64,000 nucleotides of DNA from Pandoraea vervacti (GCF_000934605.2 NZ_CP010897.2:3906001-3970000); one strand, 5' to 3'. Shown: positions 24,803 through 34,397, counted from the stretch's first letter. The notes: generated by a model not told the origin, from the letters alone. Translations and numbers: made by a program.

Positions 24803-25759
24803 CTACGGCTCGAGTCCGCACACCTCGCGCAGACACGCCACGAATCGCGCACATGCGGGACTGGGCGACTTGTCGGCGCGCAACGAATAGCCCACGTCGC
24901 CGAAGCTGCCCGGCATCGTGTCGGCCAGCACCCGCAGCAACCCGGATTCCACGAACGGCGTAGCGGCTGCGCGCGGCATCAGCGCCACGCGAGGCGTCTC
25001 GAGCATCAGACCGATATTGGTCAGCACAGAGAGCGACTCCACGACATCCTCGGGCAGCGCGAGTCCGGCATCGTGAAACAGTCGCTCTGCGGCCAGGCGC
25101 GAGGGCGACTCGGGCACCGGCAGAATCCACGCCTGCTCGCGCAATTGCGCGAGCGGCACGCGCTCCGGCAAATGCGACCAGTGGCGCTCGCCGCCGATCA
25201 CACTGAGCGATTCGTTAAAGAGAATTTCGTGCGTCAATGCAAAGGCGTTGGCCACCGGCAGCGAGCGCTCCGGCAACCGGCCGACGACGATATCCAGATC
25301 GCCGCTCGCCAGCGCCGGGAACAGTTGCGCCGTGGTGGCCTCCCGCACGGTAACGAGCACGCCCGGCGTGCGCGCCTTGAGCATGGCAATCGTGCGTGGC
25401 AGCAAATCGGCGGCGGCCGAAATGAGGGTGCCGACGATCACGTGACCGCTGGTGCCCGCGCTAAACGCGTTGACCTCGTCCGTCAGATACCGCAGTTCGG
25501 CCATGAGCGACTTCACGCGGTGGCCCAGCAGCTCGCCCAGTTCCGTGGGCTGCATGCCGCGATTGCTCCGTACGAAGAGCGGTCCTTCGAAGCAGGCTTC
25601 GAGCTCATGCACGATCTTGCTCACCGCGGGCTGCGTGAGACCGGTTTCGTTGGCGGCGCGCACGAGCGACCCCGTTTCGAGCACGCGGTCGAAGACCTGA
25701 AGCTGGTGAAACTTGAGCTTTCGTCCGAGATTGAGGGCTGCCCAGGGAAGGGATCGCAT
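24803..25759 (-). CDS. LysR-family regulator
   Basis: A 318-residue LysR-type regulator. ATG 25759 is chosen because it lies 10 nt past the upstream TetR stop; a longer frame (25801) would overlap it. The N-terminal winged HTH spans about residues 17-75, with KFHQLQVFDRVLETGSLVRA and QPAVSKIVHELEACF, then the effector-binding domain with GTLISAAADLLPRTI and DLDIVVGRLPE. The sequence resembles the GbpR/PcaQ-like LysR branch, which controls sugar or aromatic catabolism. The TetR gene directly upstream is in the same direction, so the two may form a regulatory pair; the target is unknown. Confidence 0.88.
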   Translation of the reverse strand: MRSLPWAALNLGRKLKFHQLQVFDRVLETGSLVRAANETGLTQPAVSKIVHELEACFEGPLFVRSNRGMQPTELGELLGHRVKSLMAELRYLTDEVNAFSAGTSGHVIVGTLISAAADLLPRTIAMLKARTPGVLVTVREATTAQLFPALASGDLDIVVGRLPERSLPVANAFALTHEILFNESLSVIGGERHWSHLPERVPLAQLREQAWILPVPESPSRLAAERLFHDAGLALPEDVVESLSVLTNIGLMLETPRVALMPRAAATPFVESGLLRVLADTMPGSFGDVGYSLRADKSPSPACARFVACLREVCGLEP

Positions 25760-25769
25760 CGGCGGTATG

Positions 25770-26489
25770 TCAGGCCGCCGCCGCGGAACCGGATGCCGCA
25801 ACCGGATCCGTTCCCTGCGTCATCGACGCCGAATCACCGGACTTGCCCACTTCGGTCACCTGGGTCGCCCCGGTCGCCCCAGTCGCTTCAGTCGAGGGCG
25901 ACGCTTGTGCGCCCTCCCCCGACAGGAACGCCGCCACGTACTCTTCGAGCATGGCCACATCCGGCAGCGAGGCGGGGTTCACGTGATAGTTCACGAGGCA
26001 GCCATCGAAGGTCAGCACGAGCATATCGATCAGACGCGCCCGCCGCACGCTGTCACGCGCCAGACTCGGCGCGCTTGCCGCGAGCATCGCCGACAGACGT
26101 TCCCGAAACCACTGGAGCAGCGACGGATCGTAGGGATCGCCAGGACTCACGGTCGCCAGCGCCTGCACCAGATTGTGCGAGAAGCCATTGTCGAGCCTCG
26201 GCGTCTCGACCAGCAGGCCGTTGAGTAGTGTGCGCATGCGCTCGTGTGCGCCGTGGAGCGCCATCACCTCGGCTTCGAGCGCGCAAATGCGCGCCTTGAA
26301 CCATTTGTCGTAGACGCAGAAGAAGACTTGCAGCTTCGCGGTGAAATAGCTGTAGATGTTCGCGTGCGAAATACCGGCACGCTTGGCGATCTGCACCATT
26401 GTGGTGTCGACATACCCTCGTTCCTGAAACAGGGCATGCGAGGCTTCGAGAATGGCGAGACGAATGTCTTCTTTCTTGACTTGTGGCAT
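25770..26489 (-). CDS. TetR-family regulator with low-complexity tail
   Basis: A 239-residue TetR-type regulator from ATG 26489. The HTH is at about residues 8-55: RLAILEASHALFQERGYVDT then MVQIAKRAGISHANIYSYF. The ligand domain runs to about residue 200. The last 40 residues are unusual: a Gly/Ala/Thr/Ser-rich tail with EATGATGATQVTEVG, encoded by short 9-bp repeats (about 25863-25895). It is followed 10 nt later by the LysR gene. Ligand and targets are unknown; the divergent 800-nt region holds no obvious operon. Confidence 0.85.
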   Translation of the reverse strand: MPQVKKEDIRLAILEASHALFQERGYVDTTMVQIAKRAGISHANIYSYFTAKLQVFFCVYDKWFKARICALEAEVMALHGAHERMRTLLNGLLVETPRLDNGFSHNLVQALATVSPGDPYDPSLLQWFRERLSAMLAASAPSLARDSVRRARLIDMLVLTFDGCLVNYHVNPASLPDVAMLEEYVAAFLSGEGAQASPSTEATGATGATQVTEVGKSGDSASMTQGTDPVAASGSAAAA

Positions 26490-27281
26490 ATGTGAGCCTG
26501 CACGGTTGGGCCGGGCACCTCGAAACAAAAATTCTCAACTTCCCTCAACTTCCACCAGCGCCGACGGGAGGGTCAGCGCGCACAGTATGCCAGCGCAAAC
26601 GCAGCTTGCGGCGAAAACTAAGCGCAAACACTCCCCCGGACTTTCCCGATAGTTCAACGCATACCGCGTGGTTTGCGATGACAGACATCGCGTTATGCGT
26701 CGTCTGATCGCACAGTCCACGCACGCGGGCAGGTCAGGCGATGAGGAGAGTTTTGATACGCATATATTTCAAAATTGAACAATTACGATGTCATGCATTG
26801 GTGCGTCCGACGACGTTCGCATCGCCGGTCATTTCATATACGCGAGCGAATACCACGGCGAATATGCATCGATGTGCGCGCGCCGAGCGTCAGTGCCAGT
26901 ACGCACTATGCGTTACCGCTTGCCGCTTACCGCTTACCGCTTACCGCTTACCGCTGCCCCTCGCCGGTGGGCACGAGCTCCCATTCCTCACTCCCTTGCC
27001 TCCTCGCGTGCAGCACGATGAAGTGCCCCACCTGCCCATCTCAGCGCGCAGATGTAAGACATTGCCGACAGCGCATTCCTACATTAATTCGGAGTCCATC
27101 GTACCTTTCGAATGAGATGTGCACCGCAACATGCTCGCCAAGGCCCGTCATGCGGCGCATTCACGGGCGATTACAAAGACTTACAAGATCGAGCGATCCA
27201 AAACCCGCAATTTGCGTCCAATTTCCGTAAATCCATGATGACGGCGGGCGGGACGAACACCGCTCTCGAGAGGAGGTCATG
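26490..27281. other. 792-nt non-coding region with a 7-bp tandem repeat
   Basis: Between the TetR start and the first lipoprotein gene. At 26913-26954 six contiguous 7-bp units occur (TTACCGC five times and one TTGCCGC), unlike any other tract in the window. Bases 26740-26830 and 27060-27120 are AT-rich relative to the surroundings. Short frames here have no ribosome-binding sites or family resemblance. No RNA gene was recognised. Confidence 0.7.
26913..26954. repeat. 7-bp tandem repeat, six units
   Basis: Consecutive TTACCGC, TTGCCGC and four TTACCGC units in a non-coding gap. Such microsatellites vary in copy number between strains; no spacers are present, so it is not a CRISPR array. Confidence 0.9.
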
Positions 27282-27722
27282 ATGAAAGTGAACCATGCAG
27301 GGGCTGTCAATCGAGTGGCGACACGCGACAAGCGGTTAGCGGTTGCGAAAGTATCCGCGGCACTCGCACTGAGCACGATGGTGCTCACGCTGGCGGGTTG
27401 CGCGTACGACGCACCGCCGCAGCCGCGACTGCCGTATCGCGGCCCCGAGAGTACGAATCCGTCGTACCCGTCGCAGCCCAATTGCGGGCCGCCGCCATAC
27501 GCACCGGGTTCCGCTTGCAGCCCCTATGCGGCGCCGCCGTCATCAAGCGCGCCAGGCGCCGATGCGTACGGTCGCCCTTATCCGCCGACCGATGGTTACG
27601 GCCGCCCCTACCCGACCGACGCGCAGGGCCGTCCGTATGCGCCACCGCCGCCGGCGTACCGCGAGTCGAATCCTGCCAACGGTGCCCCCGTGCCGGAGAA
27701 CGGGTCGGCGACCGCGCATTGA
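27282..27722 (+). CDS. proline/tyrosine-rich lipoprotein
   Basis: Predicted outer-membrane or periplasmic lipoprotein of 146 residues. AGGAGG (27271-27276) favours ATG 27282 over the adjoining ATG 27279. The signal peptide ends in the lipobox LAGC, with Cys40 as the lipidated residue. The mature chain is almost wholly Pro, Tyr, Gly and Ser, including repeated GRPYP units (YGRPYPPTDGYGRPYPTDAQ). No enzyme domain is visible. It opens a series of three small envelope genes. Role unknown; a wall- or surface-associated structural role would fit. Confidence 0.75.
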   Translation: MKVNHAGAVNRVATRDKRLAVAKVSAALALSTMVLTLAGCAYDAPPQPRLPYRGPESTNPSYPSQPNCGPPPYAPGSACSPYAAPPSSSAPGADAYGRPYPPTDGYGRPYPTDAQGRPYAPPPPAYRESNPANGAPVPENGSATAH

Positions 27723-27906
27723 GCGCAAGGACAACGCAAAGCTGAATGGCGCGGCGCCCAGGGTGCATCGCACGGCATTGCGTGGCACCAGGCAGCACCG
27801 CGCAGCACCGCGCAAGCGGTAGTGAGTGAATGACAGACCGCACCGGATCGTTGGTGCGGCCTGCGATTACCCGGGGCAAAACGCCCCATTGAAGGAGCCA
27901 TACGTC

Positions 27907-28173
27907 ATGAAAACCAAACAACGATGGGTCTCGCACATCTCGAAACTTTCGCGCTCGGCGGCGCCCGTCATCGCCGGGGCCGCGCTCATCGGCACGCTGG
28001 CCGGGTGCGGCGGTATGACGCCACGCGAATCCCGTAATACTGCGGTGGGCGCCGGTGTGGGCGCGCTGGGCGGCGCCCTCATCTCGGGCGGCGATCTGGG
28101 CACGACCGTGGGCGGCGCCGTGGTGGGTGGCGTGATCGGTAACGTCATCACCGACGATCGCCACCGCCGCTGA
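27907..28173 (+). CDS. glycine-zipper lipoprotein (OsmB-like)
   Basis: An 88-residue lipoprotein from ATG 27907, preceded by AAGGAG. The signal ends in LAGC (Cys34). The mature part is a glycine-zipper two-helix segment: NTAVGAGVGALGGALISGG then GTTVGGAVVGGVIGNVITDD. Such small proteins include OsmB and SlyB-like envelope-stress lipoproteins. Gene size and composition fit the family, but the stimulus is not known. It lies between the Pro/Tyr-rich lipoprotein and the EF-hand protein. Confidence 0.85.
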   Translation: MKTKQRWVSHISKLSRSAAPVIAGAALIGTLAGCGGMTPRESRNTAVGAGVGALGGALISGGDLGTTVGGAVVGGVIGNVITDDRHRR

Positions 28174-28331
28174 TCGTGTTCGACGCGCGGGCGCCTCGCG
28201 CCCACGCGTCGTATCCCTGCGGTCTTTCACACGGCATCTCGGCCATGGCGTCCCACGATGGCCCCTTTGCGGGGCGTCGAAGCCATGGCCCTTGCCGACG
28301 TCATAGCTCAAGACATAAGGAGAAGCGAGAC

Positions 28332-28913
28332 ATGACACCCCAAGACACACTCCGCCAACGTACGCTTCGAACGCTCCGTGCACTCGATCAGCGACGCTTC
28401 GGTCGTCGGGCGCTCGCCGCCGCGACACTATGCGCCGGCGCCGCAGCCCTCTCGCTCGCGGCCATGCCGAGCTTTGCGCAGGGCACCCCGCCGATCAACG
28501 GCGTCGTGCCGACGACACCGTCACCGCCCCCGCCGCCGCCCACCAGCGGCCCGGACTATGGCGACGCCGCAGACCAGAACGCGGCCCTGGGGCTGTACCT
28601 GCAACGTTCGTTCGATGCCATCGACACCAACCGCGATGGCCGGATCGACCGCAACGAATGGGCCGCCTATCAACGCAGCCAGTTGCAGGCTCGCCGGGCA
28701 ACGTTCGAGCGCTACTTCAAGGCAGCCGACAAGGATGGTGACGGGTACCTGAGCCGTCAGGAAGCGGCAGCCTCAGAGCCATTCCTTTATCAGCATTTCG
28801 ACGAGATCGACGCCAATCACGACGGCAAGCTCTCGCCCGCCGAAATCCGCAGCTTCTTCCGCCGCTACTACCACGAGCGAGAGCAAGCGGACGCAGCGAC
28901 GACCAAGCCGTAG
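28332..28913 (+). CDS. secreted or periplasmic EF-hand protein
   Basis: A 193-residue exported calcium-binding protein. ATG 28332 follows AAGGAGAAG. The signal-like hydrophobic stretch (about 25-45) ends in SFAQ, preceded by an unusually long basic N-region (RRFGRR) that could be Tat-like but lacks the RRxFLK consensus. A proline run (residues 64-70) links to three canonical EF-hand loops: D98-E109, D133-E144 and D160-E171, each with Asp/Asn at the expected coordination positions. No enzyme domain is seen. Calcium sensing or buffering in the periplasm is inferred. Confidence 0.85.
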   Translation: MTPQDTLRQRTLRTLRALDQRRFGRRALAAATLCAGAAALSLAAMPSFAQGTPPINGVVPTTPSPPPPPPTSGPDYGDAADQNAALGLYLQRSFDAIDTNRDGRIDRNEWAAYQRSQLQARRATFERYFKAADKDGDGYLSRQEAAASEPFLYQHFDEIDANHDGKLSPAEIRSFFRRYYHEREQADAATTKP

Positions 28914-28948
28914 GCGATCGTCCCCACAGCGCAAGCCACACAGACAAG

Positions 28949-28985
28949 AAGGGCCGGAACCTGTTCGATACGGGTTCCGGCCCTT
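28949..28985. terminator. bidirectional terminator
   Basis: AAGGGCCGGAACC (28949-28961) and GGTTCCGGCCCTT (28973-28985) form a 13-bp stem around an 11-nt loop. It separates the convergent EF-hand and DUF3100 genes. Confidence 0.8.
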
Positions 28986-29037
28986 CGGCTTTCACGCTGC
29001 GCGCAACCTGTCACCGTTGCGCGCTGGCGGCCACGCC

Positions 29038-30405
29038 TTAAACGTGGAAGAACTCGGCGATGATCGCGGCGCCGAGGAACGTGCCGGCGTTCGCGAGGAA
29101 CGACACGACCACGATGCGCCAGCCCAGACGACGGAATGCCGGCACATCCTTGGCGACCGACAGACCGGCGTAGGTCAGCATCGGGGTCACAAGCGCCAGG
29201 AAGTTGATCTTGCCCGTGAACTGCTCGACGACCGGCGCGAACGGGAAGGCCGGCGAAGTCAGGAACATGGCGATCAGCGACACCCAGCACACGGCCGGCA
29301 CCTTGCGGCGCGTGACGAAGTACAGCACCTCGCCGACGATCACGGCCCCGATGATGATCAGCATGCCGGGCACGCCGTCGAGGAACGGCGTCTTGAAGGC
29401 CATGCTGTTACCGACCAGCGCCAGGGCGCCCGAGAAAACCCACGCGAACAAACGCGCACCGAAGTTCATTTCAACGGTATGCGCCTTGCTGGCTTCCTTG
29501 AGTTCCTTGGCGGCTTCGGCGTCTTCCACGGCAGCGGCTTCGGCGTTGGCACGGCCGCGCTTGCTCATGCGACCCAGCACCGGTTCCATCACACGATAGC
29601 CCCAGACGGCGAGCGGCAGCGAGATGAATAACGTGAAGTAGGTGCCGATGGTTGTCGTGATCAGGTTCGACGCCGCAGCAAAGGTGGCGACTTCCTTGGC
29701 GACTTCCGGCGTTTGCTGTGCGGCAATGGCGCCGGCAGCGGCCGCCATCATCGAGCCCGAGCCCACACCGGCGCCCATGGCGAGCGAGTGCGGATGGAAC
29801 AGATTCAGGCTGGCGACGAAACCGGCGAACAGCGAAATGAACACGGCGCCGAAGATGGTGCCTGTCAGGTACTCGGCCAGCACGCCGCGCCCTTCCGGCG
29901 AATCGAAGCCGTACTTTTCACCGATGATCGCGAGGCTCGGTTCGCGGCCCACGGAGAACGTCGCGCCAATGGCCTCACGCTTGATGCCGAGCATGAGCGC
30001 TACCGGCAGCCCCAGAATGATCGTGCCCACGAAGTGGCCGAACTCCTGGAACACGAGCGCCCACCCGGCGGCCACGAGCTTGGGCAGCGAGCCGCCCACG
30101 AGCAGACCCAGCTTGGCGACGAACAGCAGCAGCGCCGGTTGCAAAATGGCCGCGGCCTTGTGCTGCATCGGCAGGTCGATCTGCGCGAAGCGCGGCAAAC
30201 GCGCTTGCGACAGGCCCAATGCCGCGCCGAGCAACAACGCCCAGACCATCGGCAACAACACGATCTTGCCGTGACCGGCCTTGATGCTGATCGCACCGAT
30301 GAGCTCCGCAATCACGAGGATCACGATCGCCCACACATACAGGCGCACGCCATCGCTGAAGGCGCCCCCTTGCGGCTTGGCCGCTTTTTGTTCCATGACT
30401 GCCAT
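29038..30405 (-). CDS. DUF3100 integral membrane protein
   Basis: A 455-residue inner-membrane protein with 10-12 hydrophobic segments, of the DUF3100 family, which has no assigned function. ATG 30405 (MAVMEQK) is the first start that places a short hydrophilic lead before the first helix (YVWAIVILVIAELIGAISI); longer frames have no support. Blocks include LLFVAKLGLLVGGSLPKLV, GREPSLAIIGEKYG and AMGAGVGSGSMMAAAAGAI. A central charged cytoplasmic loop (about 300-345, EAAAVEDAEAAKELKEA) splits two halves. The topology suggests a transporter. It lies downstream of a LysR-flanked aldehyde dehydrogenase gene and may be that module's importer (inference). Confidence 0.8.
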   Translation of the reverse strand: MAVMEQKAAKPQGGAFSDGVRLYVWAIVILVIAELIGAISIKAGHGKIVLLPMVWALLLGAALGLSQARLPRFAQIDLPMQHKAAAILQPALLLFVAKLGLLVGGSLPKLVAAGWALVFQEFGHFVGTIILGLPVALMLGIKREAIGATFSVGREPSLAIIGEKYGFDSPEGRGVLAEYLTGTIFGAVFISLFAGFVASLNLFHPHSLAMGAGVGSGSMMAAAAGAIAAQQTPEVAKEVATFAAASNLITTTIGTYFTLFISLPLAVWGYRVMEPVLGRMSKRGRANAEAAAVEDAEAAKELKEASKAHTVEMNFGARLFAWVFSGALALVGNSMAFKTPFLDGVPGMLIIIGAVIVGEVLYFVTRRKVPAVCWVSLIAMFLTSPAFPFAPVVEQFTGKINFLALVTPMLTYAGLSVAKDVPAFRRLGWRIVVVSFLANAGTFLGAAIIAEFFHV

Positions 30406-30851
30406 CTGGGTCTCCACTGCACTTGCTATTGAACCGGTCCGATGCCTGACGCGCCCGGCTAACCGGCGCTTTGGCGAACATTTCGGCGATGAAGGAAGTT
30501 CGGCACGCCATCCGTCAGGCCCCGAGACCCGCAGACTTTTCCCACACAACGGGAATGTACACCCCGCCATGTTGGCACGCCTTGGTGACAGCAACAGCAC
30601 GCCGCGCCGAACCACCCGAGGGCGGCATTATACGCGGTCAAAAACCCCGTTTCGGCCGCCAATCCCGCAGGCTGAAACGGTCGCACGCCGAACGAGGTCT
30701 CACGACCGGCGTCCGGCGCACTTTCTACGCTTTTACGATGCGTTCACACCACATTCTCACGAACTGAACGCATGATGGCAGCACATCGCCGAGGGAGTTG
30801 GCAGCGACGCGACGCCTCGCCGCCGCCCCCAGGCAAAACGACTCACCCGGC
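30406..30851. other. 446-nt non-coding region before DUF3100
   Basis: Contains a minus-strand TATAAT-like -10 (plus-strand bases 30627-30632) but no convincing -35 at the right distance. The DUF3100 gene may therefore have its own promoter with a 215-nt leader. No ORF with a plausible start or RNA gene was recognised. Confidence 0.5.
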
Positions 30852-32366
30852 TCAGACGTAGCCAAACGGCGTGGCCGGATTGGCGGCCGTCTCAACCCAC
30901 ACGCTCTTCGTCTGGGTGTACTCGTACAGCGCCTCGACGCCGCTGGAGCGACCGTAACCGCTGTGGTGGTAGCCACCGAAGGGCGACGCGACGTTGATCG
31001 TCTTGTAACCGTTGATCCAGAACGTACCGGCGTTCACTTGCGACGCGACACGGTGCGCGCGGGCCACATCCTGCGTCCAGACGGCGCCTGCCAGACCGAA
31101 TTCGCTATCGTTGGCAATCGCCAGCGCCTCCTCCTCGGTGTCGAACGGAATCGCCACCACCACCGGACCGAAGATTTCCGTGCGCGCCACGCCCATGGCG
31201 TTATTGGCATCGGCCAGCACGGTCGGGCGCACGAAGAAACCGCCCTCGCTGCGTTGCTGCGAACCGGCTGCGAGGCGCGCACCGCCTTCGACGCCGGCGT
31301 CGATCATGTTCATCACGTGCTGATATTGCGTGCGATTGCAGATCGGGCCGACTTCAGTGGTGTCGTCGAGCGGGTTGCCCACGCGGATCTTCTCCGCACC
31401 GCGTGCGAGCATGTCGATCATCTGGTCGTACACGCCACGTTGCACCAACAGACGTGAGCCGGCCACGCAGCTCTGACCCGCGCTCGAGAAGATGGCGGCC
31501 TGTGCGCCCAGGCATGCGCGCTTGAGGTCGGCGTCGTCGAACACGATGTTGGCCGACTTGCCCCCCAGCTCCAGCACGCTCGGCAGCAGACGCTGCGCGG
31601 CGGCCGTGGCGATCTTGCTGCCCGTGGCCGGTGAGCCGACGAACACGACCTTCTTGACGACCGGATGCGAGATCGCGGCTTGGCCCGTGGTGTGGCCGTA
31701 ACCGGCGAGCACGTTGATGAGACCGCGCGGCACGCCAGCCTGCTCGGCCAGTGCGGCCACGACGAGCGAGCTGGCCGGGGTCAGTTCCGAGGGCTTGAGC
31801 AGCACGCCGTTGCCCATGGCGATGGCGGGCGCCAGCTGCCAGCCACAAGTGAAGACGGGCGCATTCCACGGGGTGATCTGCAACACTACGCCCATCGCTT
31901 CGCGGCGCGTGTAGTTCAGGTGCGTGCTCGGCACGGGAATCACATCGCCGAAGAACTTGTCGGTCCAGCCGGCGTAATACTCGAACATCTCGGCCACTTT
32001 GCCGACTTCGCCACGACAATCGCGGATCGGCTTGCCCGCACCGATGGATTCGAGTTGCGCCAGCGCCTCGGCGTGTTCGCGAATCTTCGCGCCCACGGCC
32101 TGCATCACACGGCCCCGGGCGGCGTGCGTAAGCGCCCACCAGGTCTTTTGCGCGGCTTGCGCGGCGTCGGCGGCTTGCGCCACGACATCGGCGCCGGCGT
32201 CGCGATAGGTCAACACCGCCTGGCCGGTGGCCGGATTGACGATCTCGATGGACGTCTCGCCGCGGCCTTCGACCAGTTCGCCGTTCACGAACGAACCGAG
32301 GGTGGTGGCGTTGGGGAAGAACTTCGCGAATGCGCCGAGCAAAGCGGCGGCTTGTTGGTCTGCCAT
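30852..32366 (-). CDS. aldehyde dehydrogenase (betaine/aromatic aldehyde type)
   Basis: NAD(P)-dependent aldehyde oxidation; substrate unknown. It has 504 residues from ATG 32366; a longer frame to 32438 is not supported. Landmarks are PWNAPVFTCGWQLAPAIAMG, FVGSPATGSKI, the catalytic glutamate in LELGGKSAN, the catalytic cysteine in SSAGQSCVAGSR, and TEIFGPVVVAIPF. A tail reading KSVWVETAANPATPFGYV is longer than in most paralogues. It is the third gene of a minus-strand series after the VOC and 3-hydroxyisobutyrate-dehydrogenase-like genes, with gaps of about 140 and 110 nt, and DUF3100 follows. Confidence 0.88.
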   Translation of the reverse strand: MADQQAAALLGAFAKFFPNATTLGSFVNGELVEGRGETSIEIVNPATGQAVLTYRDAGADVVAQAADAAQAAQKTWWALTHAARGRVMQAVGAKIREHAEALAQLESIGAGKPIRDCRGEVGKVAEMFEYYAGWTDKFFGDVIPVPSTHLNYTRREAMGVVLQITPWNAPVFTCGWQLAPAIAMGNGVLLKPSELTPASSLVVAALAEQAGVPRGLINVLAGYGHTTGQAAISHPVVKKVVFVGSPATGSKIATAAAQRLLPSVLELGGKSANIVFDDADLKRACLGAQAAIFSSAGQSCVAGSRLLVQRGVYDQMIDMLARGAEKIRVGNPLDDTTEVGPICNRTQYQHVMNMIDAGVEGGARLAAGSQQRSEGGFFVRPTVLADANNAMGVARTEIFGPVVVAIPFDTEEEALAIANDSEFGLAGAVWTQDVARAHRVASQVNAGTFWINGYKTINVASPFGGYHHSGYGRSSGVEALYEYTQTKSVWVETAANPATPFGYV

Positions 32367-32505
32367 GAAAAACTCCGTACTCACAGAATGGCGCGTCGCT
32401 ATCGTTGCTATTGTCGCTGTCGCTTCGGTGCCATACACCGACAGCGCATCCTCAGCGACGCGTCATGTCGTCAAACAAAAAGGAATGCAGGGGTGAACGT
32501 CTCGG

Positions 32506-33387
32506 CTACGCGCGGCCCGGCTCGATGAACTGCACGATGCGGTTGAAGTCTTCGTCGTCGCCCACGCTTGCGGCGCTTGCGGCCCACAGTCGGCCGACTT
32601 CGGCCGACAATGGCCCGGTGGCCAGCGTACCCGTTTGCTCGGCCAGCGCCATGGCCAGACGCACGTCCTTGCGCATGAGCTTCATCGTGAAACCGGAGTC
32701 GAAGGCGTCGTTGAGAATCCACGTCGGATAGTTGGTTTGCGTCACGCCGCTGCGGCCCGAACCGGCATTGAGCCCTTCGAGCACCTGCTCCGGAGCTACG
32801 CCGGCGGCCTTCGCCAGACGCATCGCTTCGCCCGCCACCACCAGGTGCGCGGCGCACATCAGGTTGTTGATGAGCTTGGTGACGTGACCTGCGCCCACGT
32901 CACCGATATGCACCCGCTTGGCCGACATGGCAGCAAGTACCGGTTCGATACGGGCGATGTCGTCGGCAGCGCCGCCCAGCACCATCGTGAGTGCGCCGTT
33001 GAGTGCGCCCTTCGGGCCACCCGACACCGGCGCGTCGACCAGCGCGATCCCCTTCTCGCGCAACGTGAGCGCCAGCTTGCGCGTGCTTTCCGGATCGGCC
33101 GTCGACGTGTCGACCACGATCAGGCCTTCACGGCCGTTCGCGGCAATACCGTCGGCACCGTTCACCACGGCTTCGACGACTTGCGACGTGGGTAGCGACA
33201 GCACCAGGGCGTCGGCTTCGCGAGCGAGTTCGGCGACCGACGCCCGCAGGCCGATCCCGGCCTCGGCCAGCGCGGCGCCGGCAGCCGGCGACGGGTCGAA
33301 ACCGAGCACCGTGAAACCGCCGCGCTGCAACGACAGCGCCATGCCGCGTCCCATGTTGCCCAGTCCGACCACTCCGATGATTTTCAT
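32506..33387 (-). CDS. 3-hydroxyisobutyrate dehydrogenase family oxidoreductase
   Basis: NAD(P)-dependent beta-hydroxyacid dehydrogenase, 293 residues from ATG 33387 (GGAG upstream; a GTG two codons earlier is weaker). The Rossmann motif is GLGNMGRGMA; the substrate-binding block is VDAPVSGGPKGALNGALT, and the catalytic lysine is in GHVTKLINNLM. Tartronate-semialdehyde reductase and 3-hydroxyisobutyrate dehydrogenase share this architecture, so the substrate is open. Paired with the aldehyde dehydrogenase it could oxidise an alcohol to a semialdehyde and then to an acid. Confidence 0.85.
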   Translation of the reverse strand: MKIIGVVGLGNMGRGMALSLQRGGFTVLGFDPSPAAGAALAEAGIGLRASVAELAREADALVLSLPTSQVVEAVVNGADGIAANGREGLIVVDTSTADPESTRKLALTLREKGIALVDAPVSGGPKGALNGALTMVLGGAADDIARIEPVLAAMSAKRVHIGDVGAGHVTKLINNLMCAAHLVVAGEAMRLAKAAGVAPEQVLEGLNAGSGRSGVTQTNYPTWILNDAFDSGFTMKLMRKDVRLAMALAEQTGTLATGPLSAEVGRLWAASAASVGDDEDFNRIVQFIEPGRA

Positions 33388-33497
33388 GTTCACTCCAGAT
33401 TGACTGCGAAGATGACGCCGCCCCCACGGGCGGCGCCGCGTTGCTTCGTCCGCCGGGACATCCGGCCGACGCGTGGATATGTCAGGGAATCGCCGCG

Positions 33498-34397
33498 CTA
33501 GTGGTTCACGAACTCCAGCACCACGTTTCCGGCAAATTCGGGTTCGACCACCAGCCCATGCTCGTTATAGCCGTAAGGCACGCCGTGCGCCCGCCACAAG
33601 GCTTCGATGTGCGCCAGATCCGGCGCCAGCAGGGTGATCGCCACCGCATGGGTACGCATACCCTGCGCCATCGGCAGCCCCACCGCAGCGTAACGCGCTT
33701 CGGCCCACTGCAACGACATGGCGCGCAGTTCCCCGCACCCGGTGTCCGCCACGGCGCCGCCTTCATAGAGATCGACGTGACGCGCGCCGTACAGTTGCTG
33801 CCAGCGTGTGGCGAGGGCGCGCAGCGACACGGCATCCGGCGTCACATAGGTAATGCCGACGATGCCCGTCACCCCATTGGGATGGCGTTGCCACTCGGGT
33901 ATCCAGATCAGGTCGGGGCGATGCTGATGACAGATGACATTGGACGCGTCGCCCAGCGATTCGTCGATGAACAGGCCGAGCGAGACGACGGCCTCGTCGG
34001 GCGTGCCATCGGGTTTGCACATCGCACGCCGAAAATCGAGCAGGCCTTGCGTGCGTAGCCCGGCCTGCACGAGGCGGCCGTGGTCGGCGCGGGCGTCTTG
34101 ACTGTGGAGTGCGACGAGCGACACGCCCTCTTCGCGGGCGAGAAAACTGCCGAGGTAGCGTCCGAAGCAGAAGTCGCCGACGGCGTGGGCGCCGAACTTG
34201 CCGGCGTTGTCCACGCCGATCAGTTCGATAAAGTTCTCGCCGAACATCATGAGCGATGTAACGGTGCCCCACGGGTGATACGACACCGGCGACGGCGCGA
34301 AGCCCATGCGCGCGTAATGCGCCAGGCGCCGCGGGTGGTCATGCACGGTGACCAGCGGATGATCGATACCGAATCGCGTATTGCGCGGAGGAATCAT
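33498..34397 (-). CDS. VOC-fold (glyoxalase/dioxygenase-like) protein
   Basis: A 299-residue protein of the vicinal-oxygen-chelate fold. ATG 34397 follows a GGAGACACC leader. The N-terminal half resembles Glyoxalase_3-type domains, with GIDHPLVTVHDHPRRLAHY and FGENFIELIGVD. The second half has a DLIWIPEWQRHPNGVTGIVG stretch and ends in NVVLEFVNH. Metal ligands would be expected among His56-type, Glu and C-terminal Glu residues, but I cannot assign them confidently. It is the first gene of the minus-strand module and diverges from a LysR gene. Confidence 0.78.
   Translation of the reverse strand: MIPPRNTRFGIDHPLVTVHDHPRRLAHYARMGFAPSPVSYHPWGTVTSLMMFGENFIELIGVDNAGKFGAHAVGDFCFGRYLGSFLAREEGVSLVALHSQDARADHGRLVQAGLRTQGLLDFRRAMCKPDGTPDEAVVSLGLFIDESLGDASNVICHQHRPDLIWIPEWQRHPNGVTGIVGITYVTPDAVSLRALATRWQQLYGARHVDLYEGGAVADTGCGELRAMSLQWAEARYAAVGLPMAQGMRTHAVAITLLAPDLAHIEALWRAHGVPYGYNEHGLVVEPEFAGNVVLEFVNH

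Noticed and set aside
26913..26954. CRISPR array
   Set aside because: The 7-bp units are contiguous without spacers.
26741..27230. small coding genes in the gap before the lipoproteins
   Set aside because: Frames run through the tandem repeat, lack ribosome-binding sites and show no protein family.
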